Of a DNA stretch of 64,000 bases, positions 16,234-25,080 are shown piece after piece. The first letter of the stretch is position 1. The number at the start of each line of letters is the position of its first letter. The notes under the pieces were generated by a model. The model ran no database searches and was not told the origin of the DNA. It saw nothing but the letters and a program-made list of their open reading frames with translations. The stretch is from Enterocloster bolteae. Its GTDB lineage: Bacteria; Bacillota; Clostridia; Lachnospirales; Lachnospiraceae. The stretch is from positions 5,332,001-5,396,000 of the forward strand of contig NZ_CP022464.2 in NCBI RefSeq assembly GCF_002234575.2. The letters are read 5' to 3'. The translations under genes were made by a program, and so were the position numbers.

Positions 16234-16507
16234 GGTATTGACTCCTTTCAAACACAGTTTACAATACATTTAACCATTATATATTCATGTATGTAAGATG
16301 TAAAATTATATTTTCTATGGTCTGCTCTAATTTTTTGTTATGATTGGCTATGTCTGAGTTTCAAAAATATTCCTTGGGATTCTCCCACATTAAAATTCAC
16401 ATCCCCGTCCTCCCTTCCCATTGTCAAATCCCCTTTACAGGTATATAATTATACTAACAGTTTTTTTATACTATACGCCTATAAAGATACTCAGGAGGTG
16501 ATACAGA

Positions 16508-16840
16508 ATGGATAACGCAATAAAAATACCTGATTGTCCCGTGGAAATGACCCTGCAGCTTATCGGCGATAAATGGAAGGTTCTCATCATCCGGGATTTG
16601 CTCACAGGGACAAAACGGTTCAACGAGCTCATGCGGTCAGTGAACGGCATAACCCAGAAAGTCCTGACCAGCCACCTCAGGGCCATGGAACAGGCAGGCC
16701 TGATTACCCGCAAAATATATCCCCAGGTCCCCCCGAAGGTGGAATATACCCTGACCGAAACAGGGTACAGCCTGAAACCCATACTGGACTCCATGGTAGC
16801 CTGGGGAACGGATTACAAAAAGAACATAGGACAAATGTAA
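16508..16840 (+). CDS. HxlR-family winged-helix transcriptional regulator
   Basis: A 110-residue regulator with the whole HxlR fold: CPVEMTLQLIGDKWKVLIIRDLLTGTKRFNELMRSVNGITQKVLTSHLRAMEQAGLITR is the wHTH, with a wing in PPKVEYTLTETGYSL. The single cysteine near the N-terminus (Cys10) is at the position that in some HxlR members senses electrophiles or disulfide stress. The ATG follows AGGAGGTGAT, a nearly full anti-16S match. No target gene lies on the same strand; the divergent PPC-domain gene across a 270 bp gap is the nearest candidate. The 16234-16507 gap has AT-rich promoter-like sequence on both strands but no site that can be assigned firmly. Confidence 0.9.
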   Translation: MDNAIKIPDCPVEMTLQLIGDKWKVLIIRDLLTGTKRFNELMRSVNGITQKVLTSHLRAMEQAGLITRKIYPQVPPKVEYTLTETGYSLKPILDSMVAWGTDYKKNIGQM

Positions 16841-16847
16841 ACGCACA

Positions 16848-16894
16848 AAGAGCCGTGCCCCCGGTTTCTCTCAAATCCGGGGACCATGGCTCTT
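16848..16894. terminator. Bidirectional hairpin between hxlR and patatin gene
   Basis: Outer arms AAGAGCC / GGCTCTT and inner arms CCCCGG / CCGGGG form a long stem between two convergent genes. T-tracts are weak on both sides. Confidence 0.6.
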
Positions 16895-16936
16895 ATATGA
16901 TCCTTATGTGATCCTTATATGATCCTTATGTGAAAT
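16893..16936. repeat. 11 bp minisatellite, about four copies
   Basis: Units TTATATGATCC and TTATGTGATCC alternate at 16893, 16904 and 16915, and a degraded fourth begins at 16926. It lies just beyond the patatin stop codon and overlaps the hairpin arm. Confidence 0.85.
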
Positions 16937-16946
16937 TACTATAATA

Positions 16947-17819
16947 TTATGCCTGTGCAGCCGGATCCAGTCCTAAAAAAACCGCTGTGTCCTGAAGCGC
17001 CTTCATACCGTCAAGACGCCCTAAATCATACATTTGCTGTATCTTCTCCGGTCTGTTTTCTGTCCGGCTGATTTTAATAAGACGGCTGGGACGTATGACA
17101 AAGATTTCCCCGGCAGACTCCATGCGTCTGACCTCCTCCAGTTCCCGGTTATACATCAGATGGCGGCACTCCATGGTTTTTATAAATTCGGGATATCTAC
17201 GGTATACCCTGCGGATAGCGGGGAGCATTTGGTTTGGCTTTTTGCGGTAACCATCCGGCCGGGTAAGTATGACCAGGCTTCTTTTAAAGCCCATTTTACG
17301 GAATGCAGCAACGGGAATGGAGTCGGATACGCCTCCGTCCAGAAGCTTCTGTCCGTCTATCTCCACAATCCTGGAAACCAGAGGCATGGAGGCGGATGCC
17401 CTGATCCATTGTATGTTCTCCCCCCTCAGGCTGCCGCATCTGTGGTATACCGGCCTGCCGGTTTCCACATCTGTGCAGGTGGCATAAAACTCCATGGGCG
17501 AAGCCTCAAAGGCGTCATTGTCAAATGGGTCCAGCCGCTCCGGCAGTTCGTGATAACAGAACTCATTTCCCACCAGATCGCCGGTCATTACCAACGACCG
17601 GAAACTCATATACCGCGGGTCGCGGCAGTACTTCAGATTATAGCGTATGGAGCGCCCTGCCTGTCCCGCCACAAAGCTGCACCCATGGATGGCTCCTGCC
17701 GAAACTCCTACCAGACCATCTGCCTTAATCCCATGTTCCAATAATACGTCCAATACGCCGGCGGCGTAAATGCCCCGCATTCCGCCGCCTTCCACAACAA
17801 TTCCAGTTTTCATTTCCAT
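16947..17819 (-). CDS. Patatin-like phospholipase
   Basis: A 290-residue cytoplasmic lipid acyl hydrolase of the patatin family (RssA/YjjU-like). The oxyanion loop is EGGGMRGIYAAGVLDVLLE near residue 10, the nucleophile serine is in GLVGVSAGAIHG near residue 40, and the catalytic aspartate is in LLDGGVSDSIPV near residue 165, giving the full Ser-Asp dyad. The C-terminal third is helical with many basic residues, as in YjjU-type proteins. It probably cleaves phospholipid or glycerolipid acyl esters; substrate not predictable. It starts 21 bases after the DUF4272 gene and may be co-transcribed with it. Confidence 0.9.
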   Translation of the reverse strand: MEMKTGIVVEGGGMRGIYAAGVLDVLLEHGIKADGLVGVSAGAIHGCSFVAGQAGRSIRYNLKYCRDPRYMSFRSLVMTGDLVGNEFCYHELPERLDPFDNDAFEASPMEFYATCTDVETGRPVYHRCGSLRGENIQWIRASASMPLVSRIVEIDGQKLLDGGVSDSIPVAAFRKMGFKRSLVILTRPDGYRKKPNQMLPAIRRVYRRYPEFIKTMECRHLMYNRELEEVRRMESAGEIFVIRPSRLIKISRTENRPEKIQQMYDLGRLDGMKALQDTAVFLGLDPAAQA

Positions 17820-17840
17820 CTACCTCTTTACAGGCGTATT

Positions 17841-19139
17841 TTAGGAATTAGTTCTTACCTCATCCCACTGGCCATGGCCTGTCAGCCAGTTCAGAGCCTT
17901 GTGCCACTCCCTTACCACCCCGGTCTTCATGCCCACAGGCTCCGGCAGTTCATGGCGTCTGGCGTTGATGCAGGACCATTCCAGACAGGAAATAAGGTCG
18001 CAGGCATCCAACAGCTCTCTGGGGCTCTTAGGCCTGGATTTTGCCATGATTTTACTGATACTGGTGCCATTTCTCAGTAGCTTTACCAAATCAGCGGGAT
18101 TGCAGGGATGATCCGGGAATCCCAGCTCCTCCACCAGTCCCAGCGCCCATTCTACCACATGAAGGGATTCATACTGCCTTAAGAAAGACAGGATTTCCTT
18201 CCTGTCGGGAGCCGTATCGTGCAGATACTTCCACTCCTTTGGAGAGAAATAATCCTGGGTATTGTTATTATCAATATAATCCATCAGGAAATTCTGTGCC
18301 TTTTCCATGCCCTGTTTTTCATCCAGAAGGCATTCCGAATAAATGGCAACGCCCATAATGGCCAGTGCCCTCTGAGCAGTCTCCTCCAGGGAGGGGCAGG
18401 TTATCTGTGAAGCAGGCGCAACTGCGGGCAGCCATCCTGGTACATAGATTGCATTTCCGATAAGCGTCTGCATGGTGCGCATCCTGCGGTCCACCTGCTC
18501 CTGGGTGATATCCTTTCCGGCCTTTAAGTCCGGCTCCTGATAGGGAAGATAGCGGGTAAAGGCGCTTCCGCCCTTGTCGGACAGAATCAGTAGCTTTTCC
18601 CCATTTTCCCCGCTGCAGAACATGCCGTCCTCTTTCTCATCCTGGTTCTGAATCAGGATAATTCCCTCCAGATCGTTTAAAATGGACACGAACATATCCT
18701 CAATCATGGTCTTCTTGTCCTCAATATCCTCTTCGTCCTCCACGTCAAAGGCATATTCCACCAGCACAAAACTTCTGGCCCGTCCAATCTGGTACAGCAG
18801 GTTGGTCTTAACATCCACAACCCCTGTTTTAACCTGATAAAAATGGTCGCAGGTTCCCTCCACCTGTCTCTTTATAAACTCCTCCGCCTTTTCACCGGCA
18901 GACTCGCTGGCCACTGCCAGACGGATTTCTATATCTCCGTTATGCAGTACAAGGGTATCTCCCTTTCCCTCCGGGTCCAAGCCAAAGGTTGTACACAAAA
19001 CCTGAATGATTTTTTCCTGTGACGGGATATCTGAGAAAATGAAGGACTTGCCTTCATATCGCTTTGCTGGGGCTGATGTCATATTCTCTGCCATTACAGG
19101 CTCCGTATTCTGATTCTTATCATTTTCAAATGGTTCCAT
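17841..19139 (-). CDS. DUF4272 domain protein
   Basis: A 432-residue protein of unknown function. The second half (from about residue 240) matches DUF4272 as I recall it: SLEETAQRALAIMGVAIYSECLL, FLRQYESLHVVEWALGLVEELGF and a tail with ARRHELPEPVGMKTGVVREWHKALNWLTG. The N-terminal 230 residues are acidic, with no signal peptide or membrane segment. An AAGGAG site precedes the ATG. It is followed by the patatin gene and preceded by a 22 bp terminator-like hairpin beyond the acyl-CoA ligase gene, so it begins its own unit. No catalytic motif was recognised. Confidence 0.75.
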   Translation of the reverse strand: MEPFENDKNQNTEPVMAENMTSAPAKRYEGKSFIFSDIPSQEKIIQVLCTTFGLDPEGKGDTLVLHNGDIEIRLAVASESAGEKAEEFIKRQVEGTCDHFYQVKTGVVDVKTNLLYQIGRARSFVLVEYAFDVEDEEDIEDKKTMIEDMFVSILNDLEGIILIQNQDEKEDGMFCSGENGEKLLILSDKGGSAFTRYLPYQEPDLKAGKDITQEQVDRRMRTMQTLIGNAIYVPGWLPAVAPASQITCPSLEETAQRALAIMGVAIYSECLLDEKQGMEKAQNFLMDYIDNNNTQDYFSPKEWKYLHDTAPDRKEILSFLRQYESLHVVEWALGLVEELGFPDHPCNPADLVKLLRNGTSISKIMAKSRPKSPRELLDACDLISCLEWSCINARRHELPEPVGMKTGVVREWHKALNWLTGHGQWDEVRTNS

Positions 19140-19229
19140 ATAATTCTCCTTAATTCTTTCGTTGTCTGCAACATTTTGATTATACTATGTTTGGCGGAAA
19201 AACACAAATTAATCCTTCAAGATATATAA

Positions 19230-19282
19230 TTTATGGGCGGACAGCCGGAAACAATATCTATTTCCGGCTGTCCGCCCATAAA
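19230..19282 (-). terminator. Long perfect hairpin after the organic-acid operon
   Basis: The arm TTTATGGGCGGACAGCCGG, continuing to AAA, pairs perfectly over 22 bp with the copy at 19261-19282 around a 9 base loop. It sits 10 bases beyond the acyl-CoA ligase stop. No long T-run follows, but the stem alone is very stable. Confidence 0.8.
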
Positions 19283-19292
19283 TACCTGTTTT

Positions 19293-20927
19293 CTATTTCA
19301 CACCGGAAATTTCCGGACTCCCTTCCATTATATTTCTCATCCACTCTTTTATCATTCGTTTGTCAATCTTGCCATTATGGGTTTTGGGAATATCCTCCAC
19401 AAAGACAATATACTCCGGTATCTTAAAACGAGCCACTCTGGTCTTAAGCATCTCCTTTATATCTTCAGCCCGGACATTCGTTCCCTTTTCCAGTTTGATT
19501 ACCGCAGCCGGTACTTCCATATACTTGGAATCAGGTACCCCTACGACCACGGCCTCCACCACGCCCGGAAGGGTGTGGATGGTGTTTTCAATATCAAAAC
19601 TGCACACCTTTTCCCCGCCGCGGTTAATCATATCCTTCTTTCTGTCCACGATATACAGATAACCCGCCTGGTTATAGTAACCTAAATCTCCTGTTCTCAG
19701 CCATCCGTCTTCTGTAATAGAATCAACCTTCTGTTTGTAGTATTCCTCCACTACAAAACTCCCTTTTAAACATATCTCCCCGATTTGATTTTCCATCAAT
19801 TCCGTGCCATCATCATCTGCAATCTTGATCCGCAGGTCCGGCATAGGAATGCCGGAAGCCCCAATCCACGGGCTGTCCGCCGCACCGCCCGGAAATATGG
19901 TTCCGGCTCCGGAAGTCTCCGTCATTCCATATACAGTATGGAACTCAGCCTGGGGCATCCATTCTTTCAGTTTCCGTATGTTCTCAGGAGCCATATTTCC
20001 GCTTCCGCACGCAAAAGACTTCACAGAAGGAATTAACGGATAGCTGCTCCTCTTTTCCAGCAGTATTGTAAACACGGTAGGAGACGCGTGATAGAATGTA
20101 ATATTATTTTCAAGAAAACAAGTCAATATCCGGTCCGCATCCACCTTTTTCATGAGATAGACCGTGCCACCCACCGCCAGCATAACAGACAAAATACATA
20201 TCATTCCTGTCACATGGTACATCGGGGTAGCTATTACAGAACTGTCAAGCTGGGTCAGCCTTAAGGTTGCGGCGTATGCTTCTACTGAATTCATGACCTG
20301 ATAATTTTTCATGGCAACGCCTTTGCTTCTGGATGTAGTGCCTGAAGTAAACATGAGAATGGCGGAATCATCCCACGTACCCACACCATCCGTTATTTCG
20401 TTATCCTCCATATCACGGAGTATCCAGTCCAATCCAAAATCCGGTCCACTTTTCGATACAATAACAGTTACGTGCTCTAAATTTTCAAACCAGGGCTCAA
20501 ACTTTTCTTCACAAATTATAGTTGTAACATCTGCTTTCTCTAACAAAGACAGGATTTCCGGCCTCTGAAACTTTCCCGGGAGAGGAACCGCCACCCCGCC
20601 AATTTTATTGGCGGCCAGATATGACACACAAAATTCCGGCCCGTTATACAGGAGAATTCCAATTCGCTCCCCTTTTTGTATGCCTGTTTTTTTCTTAAGT
20701 GACGCAGCCATCCTGTCTGTCATATCCAGCAGCCGGCCATAGGTCAATGCTTGTCCTTTGTCATCCACCACCGCTGTTTTACCCGGCCACCTGGCAGCGG
20801 TAAGGCCAACCGCATGATATATGCTGTCTGCCATGCCTTCATACACATGGATGTTCCGGCCGCCTGCCCCGGCTTCTTTTATACGTTCACGCAGCAGGTC
20901 CGGCCAATAATTTTCCCAAGATAACAT
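19293..20927 (-). CDS. AMP-dependent acyl-CoA synthetase
   Basis: A 544-residue class I adenylate-forming ligase that activates a carboxylic acid to its CoA ester with ATP. Motifs in order: LMFTSGTTSRSKGVAMKN (P-loop, near residue 190), VYGMTETSGAG near 320, LRTGDLGYYNQAGYLYIVDRKKDMINRGGEKV near 410-440 (hinge Asp and A8 loop) and the C-terminal catalytic lysine in THNGKIDKRM near 525. Length matches medium- to long-chain acyl or aryl-CoA ligases. It is last in the operon that starts with the SDR gene. Together with the CoA-transferase it gives the pathway two ways to make an acyl-CoA. The acid used cannot be read from sequence. Confidence 0.9.
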   Translation of the reverse strand: MLSWENYWPDLLRERIKEAGAGGRNIHVYEGMADSIYHAVGLTAARWPGKTAVVDDKGQALTYGRLLDMTDRMAASLKKKTGIQKGERIGILLYNGPEFCVSYLAANKIGGVAVPLPGKFQRPEILSLLEKADVTTIICEEKFEPWFENLEHVTVIVSKSGPDFGLDWILRDMEDNEITDGVGTWDDSAILMFTSGTTSRSKGVAMKNYQVMNSVEAYAATLRLTQLDSSVIATPMYHVTGMICILSVMLAVGGTVYLMKKVDADRILTCFLENNITFYHASPTVFTILLEKRSSYPLIPSVKSFACGSGNMAPENIRKLKEWMPQAEFHTVYGMTETSGAGTIFPGGAADSPWIGASGIPMPDLRIKIADDDGTELMENQIGEICLKGSFVVEEYYKQKVDSITEDGWLRTGDLGYYNQAGYLYIVDRKKDMINRGGEKVCSFDIENTIHTLPGVVEAVVVGVPDSKYMEVPAAVIKLEKGTNVRAEDIKEMLKTRVARFKIPEYIVFVEDIPKTHNGKIDKRMIKEWMRNIMEGSPEISGVK

Positions 20928-20961
20928 TTCCTTTTCCCCTCATACGGAAAGGCAGGACAGA

Positions 20962-21669
20962 CTATTCTGAATGTTCGATATCTAACAGGGCTCTTCTGGA
21001 ACGTTCCAAATGGACCTGCATAATATGACAGGCAAAATCCCCATCCCCGTCTTCCACTGCACCGAATAACTGACGGTGGTCCATCATGGACCGGGATACG
21101 ATTTTCGGATCTCTGTTCAGGCGGTCCGTGTATCTCTGAGCAATATCATTGAACATCTGGGATATAAGGACGAGAATCCGGTTCTTAGACGCTGAAACCA
21201 GCAGATCATGAAACTTCCTGTCGTATTTCGAATAGGAAGCAAACTCATTAAAGGCAATGGCCTCTTCCATATTGTCGAGGTAACGTTTAAGTACCTTAAT
21301 CTCCTCCTCCGTTCTGTTTTTAGCTGCCAGTCTGCATGCCCCGCTCTCCACAAACAGTCTGGCATTATAGATTTCATCGATATCATTTTCCGTCACTGTC
21401 AGCAGGTTAAACAGAGGCTTCATAAATTCAGAAGGATTCACTTCGTTTACATATGTACCATCGCCCTGCATGATTTTAACGATTCCGAGAACATTCAGTT
21501 TTTTCAGGCCTTCCCTGAGGCAGACCCGGCTCACACAAAATTCCAAAGCCAGCTCCGCTTCAGGAGGAAGTCTGTCTCCCACCTTCCATCTGCCCTTCCT
21601 TATTTCTTCTAAAATTTGATCCGCAACAATATCGTACTTATATTTTTTCTTTCCCTCTCCCATTGCCAT
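20962..21669 (-). CDS. GntR-family regulator with FCD ligand domain
   Basis: A 235-residue FadR-type repressor. Residues 10-75 are the GntR winged helix (YDIVADQILEEIRKGRWKVGDRLPPEAELALEFCVSRVCLREGLKKL, wing near GDGTYV). Residues 95-230 form an all-helical FCD domain with metal-site residues in SKYDRKFHDLL and a later histidine in MMDHRQLF. Such regulators respond to small acids such as lactate, gluconate or acyl-CoA. It lies inside the operon between the TRAP permease and the acyl-CoA ligase, so it probably represses its own operon. The perfect palindrome TGTATCCGGATACA in front of the first gene is the best operator candidate. Confidence 0.9.
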   Translation of the reverse strand: MAMGEGKKKYKYDIVADQILEEIRKGRWKVGDRLPPEAELALEFCVSRVCLREGLKKLNVLGIVKIMQGDGTYVNEVNPSEFMKPLFNLLTVTENDIDEIYNARLFVESGACRLAAKNRTEEEIKVLKRYLDNMEEAIAFNEFASYSKYDRKFHDLLVSASKNRILVLISQMFNDIAQRYTDRLNRDPKIVSRSMMDHRQLFGAVEDGDGDFACHIMQVHLERSRRALLDIEHSE

Positions 21670-21760
21670 CCTCCCCCCTGCCAGCTCATTTTACCAAATT
21701 ATAACATCAGCTGTTTTAAACCGCAAGTTTCCCCGCCGACATCAGGAGCATCGCACTTGA

Positions 21761-23056
21761 TTATGTAAGCATCTGCGGAAGGAAAAGGCTTATGGCCGGA
21801 ATATACGTGGTCAAGGCCAGCACCACCAGCATGTATACCAGTAGCTGCAATGCGAATTTCAAAGTACTCTCCAACTGTATTTTACTGATTTTACATCCTA
21901 CGAACAAATTGATTCCTACCGGCGGTGTAATCATACCAATGGACAGATTCATTACAATGATAACACCCAGCTGAATCGGATCCACGCCCAGGGGCTGGAC
22001 AATTTTCAGCAGAATGGGGCTGAGGATAATGGTAGCAGGAGCCGCGTCCATAATCATGCCCACTACAAGGAGCAGGACGTTAATCAATATAAGGATAAGA
22101 TATTTATTTGTAGTCATATCCAGAACACCGTTCGCTATGGACGAGGTCACTCCTTCCAGTGTGAGCAGCTTTGCAAATGCCGTGGAGAAAGAGATAATAA
22201 CAATAAAACTGCAGCTCTTGGCAGCCCGCATAAAGACTCCCGGAAGATTCGTAAGCTTCAGGTCCTTATAAATGAACATACCTGCAAAAAGTGCATACAC
22301 ACAGGCCACAACCGAAGCCTCGGTAGGAGAAAAAACACCGGAATAAATTCCGCCCAGAATAATGATTGGCACCAGCAGAGCCCAGATAGCTTCCTTAAAA
22401 TTATACCAGAACCCCATGTCATAAACTTTTTGCAGTTCTGCCTTTACCTCTGGTCCCGGAACATATTTTTCCTTTACCGATATCTTCTTTGCAATGATAA
22501 TCATTGCGATACCCAGAAGGATTCCCGGAAAGGCTCCTGCCAGAAACAACTTTGCAACCGATGTGTTTGTCGCCACTCCATACAGCAAAAACAGAATACT
22601 GGGAGGGATAATAGGCCCTAATGCCCCTCCGGCTGCTGCGGCCGCCGTGGAAAACTCCTTACTGTATCCGGCACGAATCATCTGCGGAATCATGATGCCT
22701 CCAATGCAGGCAACTGTGGCAGGACCTGAGCCTGATATGGCAGCAAAGAACATGCTGGCAATAATTGTAACAATTGCAAGTCCGCCTGGTCTGTCTTTCA
22801 CCAGGCTCATACAGAAATTAATCAGCCTCTGGGATATTCCTCCCTCGATCATCAGTTCCCCCGAGAGAATGAAAAACGGGATAGCCAGAAGGGTAAAGCT
22901 GTTGGTTCCATTGAGGAAGGACTCCACAATCAGCGACATATCTATGGTGCCAAACAGATTCGAATACAGGCAGCATACCAGCCCCAATGCGATGGCTATG
23001 GGAAATCCCATAAATACCAGCACGAACAAACCGCCAATTAATATTGTACCAGCCAT
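21761..23056 (-). CDS. dctM: TRAP transporter large permease
   Basis: A 431-residue polytopic membrane protein, the Na+-coupled channel subunit of a TRAP (tripartite ATP-independent periplasmic) importer. About 11 to 12 hydrophobic segments are visible. Family blocks are FMGFPIAIALGL at the N-terminus, FFAAISGSGPATVACIGGIMIPQM, AAAAAGGALGPIIPPSILFLLYG and MNLSIGMITPPVGINLFVG near the C-terminus. Its start codon lies directly after the small permease stop, so the two are translationally coupled. Gene order DctP-DctQ-DctM is normal. The substrate is probably a carboxylate, given the CoA-activating enzymes in the same operon. Confidence 0.92.
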   Translation of the reverse strand: MAGTILIGGLFVLVFMGFPIAIALGLVCCLYSNLFGTIDMSLIVESFLNGTNSFTLLAIPFFILSGELMIEGGISQRLINFCMSLVKDRPGGLAIVTIIASMFFAAISGSGPATVACIGGIMIPQMIRAGYSKEFSTAAAAAGGALGPIIPPSILFLLYGVATNTSVAKLFLAGAFPGILLGIAMIIIAKKISVKEKYVPGPEVKAELQKVYDMGFWYNFKEAIWALLVPIIILGGIYSGVFSPTEASVVACVYALFAGMFIYKDLKLTNLPGVFMRAAKSCSFIVIISFSTAFAKLLTLEGVTSSIANGVLDMTTNKYLILILINVLLLVVGMIMDAAPATIILSPILLKIVQPLGVDPIQLGVIIVMNLSIGMITPPVGINLFVGCKISKIQLESTLKFALQLLVYMLVVLALTTYIPAISLFLPQMLT

Positions 23057-23557
23057 CTATTCTCCCTCCCTGCCACTGATAAATTCATAACGTATGATAA
23101 AGTAAATATTCATAAGGCACCGGATAGCGGATGCTCCCATTCCCACAAAAAGCGATGCCGACATAATCCACAGCGGAAACTGGGTAATGGATACGGTCTT
23201 CATCTGAAACTGGTCAATCACCCTCAAAAAAACATAATATCCCACAACCGTGACAAAAAGGAAGTCAACAACATACAGGAACAAATGGGCAGCCTCTTTT
23301 ACTTTTCCCGGAAGCTTGTCAATGACAGCCATTATCTGAATATGGTCATTTCTGAGGAAGGCCCCGCTGCATGCCAGGAATACAAAGTACATAAACATAT
23401 AGAGTGAATATTCTGAAATCCATGCAGCGGATGCCTTAAATATATATCTCATGACTACCTGTACAAAAAGCATCACTACCATGACCGCCAGAAGAACAGC
23501 GCCCACCCATTCTTCCAGGTGATTATAAAATTTATTCTCGTTATAATAAGCCTTCAT
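23057..23557 (-). CDS. dctQ: TRAP transporter small permease
   Basis: A 167-residue membrane protein with four hydrophobic segments, the DctQ partner of the large permease. The region WVGAVLLAVMVVMLFVQVVMRYIF near the N-terminus and the WISEYSLYMFMYFVFLACSGAFLRNDHI block are family signatures. The ATG at 23557 was chosen because AGGAGGA lies 5 bases before it; a TTG further upstream would add six residues. It ends directly at the large permease start and lies 25 bases downstream of the binding-protein gene. Confidence 0.9.
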   Translation of the reverse strand: MKAYYNENKFYNHLEEWVGAVLLAVMVVMLFVQVVMRYIFKASAAWISEYSLYMFMYFVFLACSGAFLRNDHIQIMAVIDKLPGKVKEAAHLFLYVVDFLFVTVVGYYVFLRVIDQFQMKTVSITQFPLWIMSASLFVGMGASAIRCLMNIYFIIRYEFISGREGE

Positions 23558-23582
23558 ATGCTCCTCCTGAATCAAAAATCAG

Positions 23583-24647
23583 TTACTGAGCTTCATCGGT
23601 GCGGCCAAGGATCTCCAGAACCTTTTTCACATTTTCCTTCGATGTAAGAGAGACGTTCTCATCCCACCACACTTTGTCCACGGAAATCTGTCTCAGCATG
23701 TCCTCGTCTTCCTTGGATGCTTCGGTCACAATTACATTCTTTTCCCTCATTTTTCCGATTGCTTCTTCCAGATAATCCACTTCCAATTCCCTTGTCCTGG
23801 CGATCAGCTTATCCACATTTTTATCTATAATGGGTTTCAAATCATCCGGAAGCGAATTGTAAAACTTATCATTTATAATATAAAAATGATAACTTTCTCC
23901 GCAATGTGTGGTCAGTATACTCTTTAACTGGTCATAAAAGCCATTGGAATAAAACAACGGCACATTGGTCACCATACCATCAACGGTACCCTGGGCTAAT
24001 GCTGTATACACCTCTGAAAATGCAATGAATTGAGGATTGATCCCGGCGCCTTCAGACAGGGCAATCATCTGGTTTGTCTGATTGATTCGGATTGCCATCC
24101 CCTTTAAGTCGGCAATCTGATGTATTTCCTTACCTGTGGCAGAAAAACCAAACCATCCCATATTTACTCCGCCGTCAAATACCTTTACGCCCGTTGCTTT
24201 TGCAAAGTCTTTATTCAATCCCATAAACCACTCGCTCTCGGCAACCGCGTTCAGTTCCTCATCCGTGGACATCAGATATGGAATTCCATATACATAATAC
24301 TCAGACATTCCGGAAAGGTCGGCAAAACAATTGGGTGTGGTGTTGCCCATCTGAAGGGTATTGGAGCGTACCTTGTCCAGCACGTCGGCATCCGTCTCGC
24401 CAATGGAACCGCTGGTAAACAGCTCCACCTGTATACGGCCTTCAGAAGCCTTTTCCACCTCTTCCTCAAACTCCCGGTACGCAACATTAAATGGATCGAT
24501 ATCAGAAACCGTATTGCCTATCTTCAGTGTAAATGTCTCACCGGATGCCGGTTTTGCCGTCTGTTCAGCACTGCCCGCGTCTTTTTTTCCGCACCCCGCC
24601 AATAGTAATACAGCCGCCATTACCAAGAAACCATATCTTCTCATCAT
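23583..24647 (-). CDS. dctP: TRAP transporter solute-binding lipoprotein
   Basis: A 355-residue DctP-family binding protein. The N-terminus MMRRYGFLVMAAVLLLAGCGKK is a lipoprotein signal with the lipobox LAGC, so the mature protein is anchored by a lipidated cysteine. The family core includes LKIGNTVSDIDPFN, the arginine in DLKGMAIRINQTNQM that normally binds the substrate carboxylate, and FSEVYTALAQGTVDGMVTN. The start was set at 24647 by the GGAGGA site 8 bases before. The conserved arginine supports an organic acid as ligand. Confidence 0.9.
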   Translation of the reverse strand: MMRRYGFLVMAAVLLLAGCGKKDAGSAEQTAKPASGETFTLKIGNTVSDIDPFNVAYREFEEEVEKASEGRIQVELFTSGSIGETDADVLDKVRSNTLQMGNTTPNCFADLSGMSEYYVYGIPYLMSTDEELNAVAESEWFMGLNKDFAKATGVKVFDGGVNMGWFGFSATGKEIHQIADLKGMAIRINQTNQMIALSEGAGINPQFIAFSEVYTALAQGTVDGMVTNVPLFYSNGFYDQLKSILTTHCGESYHFYIINDKFYNSLPDDLKPIIDKNVDKLIARTRELEVDYLEEAIGKMREKNVIVTEASKEDEDMLRQISVDKVWWDENVSLTSKENVKKVLEILGRTDEAQ

Positions 24648-24663
24648 AGTTTTTTCCTCCAAT

Positions 24664-25068
24664 TCATTTCTTTAACTTCTGTACAAATTCCACCAGGATT
24701 CCTTCTCCAAATCTGGGACGGAGGAAGTTTACGATAATTCCTCCCGCCCCCGGTACAGCTGATTCTTCCAGAAGTTTCATCCCCTCTGCTTCATACTTCC
24801 TTTTGACCTCTTCCACGTCCTCCACTTCAAAGGCAATGTGATGCATCCCCCCTTTTCCATTATTATATGTAGCCAGGACCCCTTCCAAAGGTATCACCAG
24901 TTCAATGGGCGTCTCATCCTCCTTATGCTTTGTAAAAAGGCAGTTGGATTTGTAAGACTCCACATATTCCATATAATCTTTTTCCAGACCAAATTTTTTC
25001 ATAAACCGGTCTGCTCTTTCCTGGGAATTCATGACTATTCCCACATGATGAAGTTTCATATGTTCCAT
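24664..25068 (-). CDS. VOC-superfamily protein, methylmalonyl-CoA epimerase-like
   Basis: A 134-residue protein with the paired beta-alpha-beta-beta-beta modules of the vicinal-oxygen-chelate superfamily. MKLHHVGIVMNSQERADRFMKKFGL holds the first metal histidine, PIELVIPLEG the second ligand region, and GKGGMHHIAFEVEDVEEVKRKYE and GILVEFVQK the remaining ligands. This spacing resembles methylmalonyl-CoA epimerase and related lactoyl-type enzymes. Sitting between CoA-transferase and TRAP genes, it could epimerise an alpha- or beta-substituted acyl-CoA so that the dehydrogenase sees the right stereoisomer. The start is uncertain among three nearby ATGs. Confidence 0.78.
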   Translation of the reverse strand: MEHMKLHHVGIVMNSQERADRFMKKFGLEKDYMEYVESYKSNCLFTKHKEDETPIELVIPLEGVLATYNNGKGGMHHIAFEVEDVEEVKRKYEAEGMKLLEESAVPGAGGIIVNFLRPRFGEGILVEFVQKLKK

Positions 25069-25080
25069 AACCAGCACCTG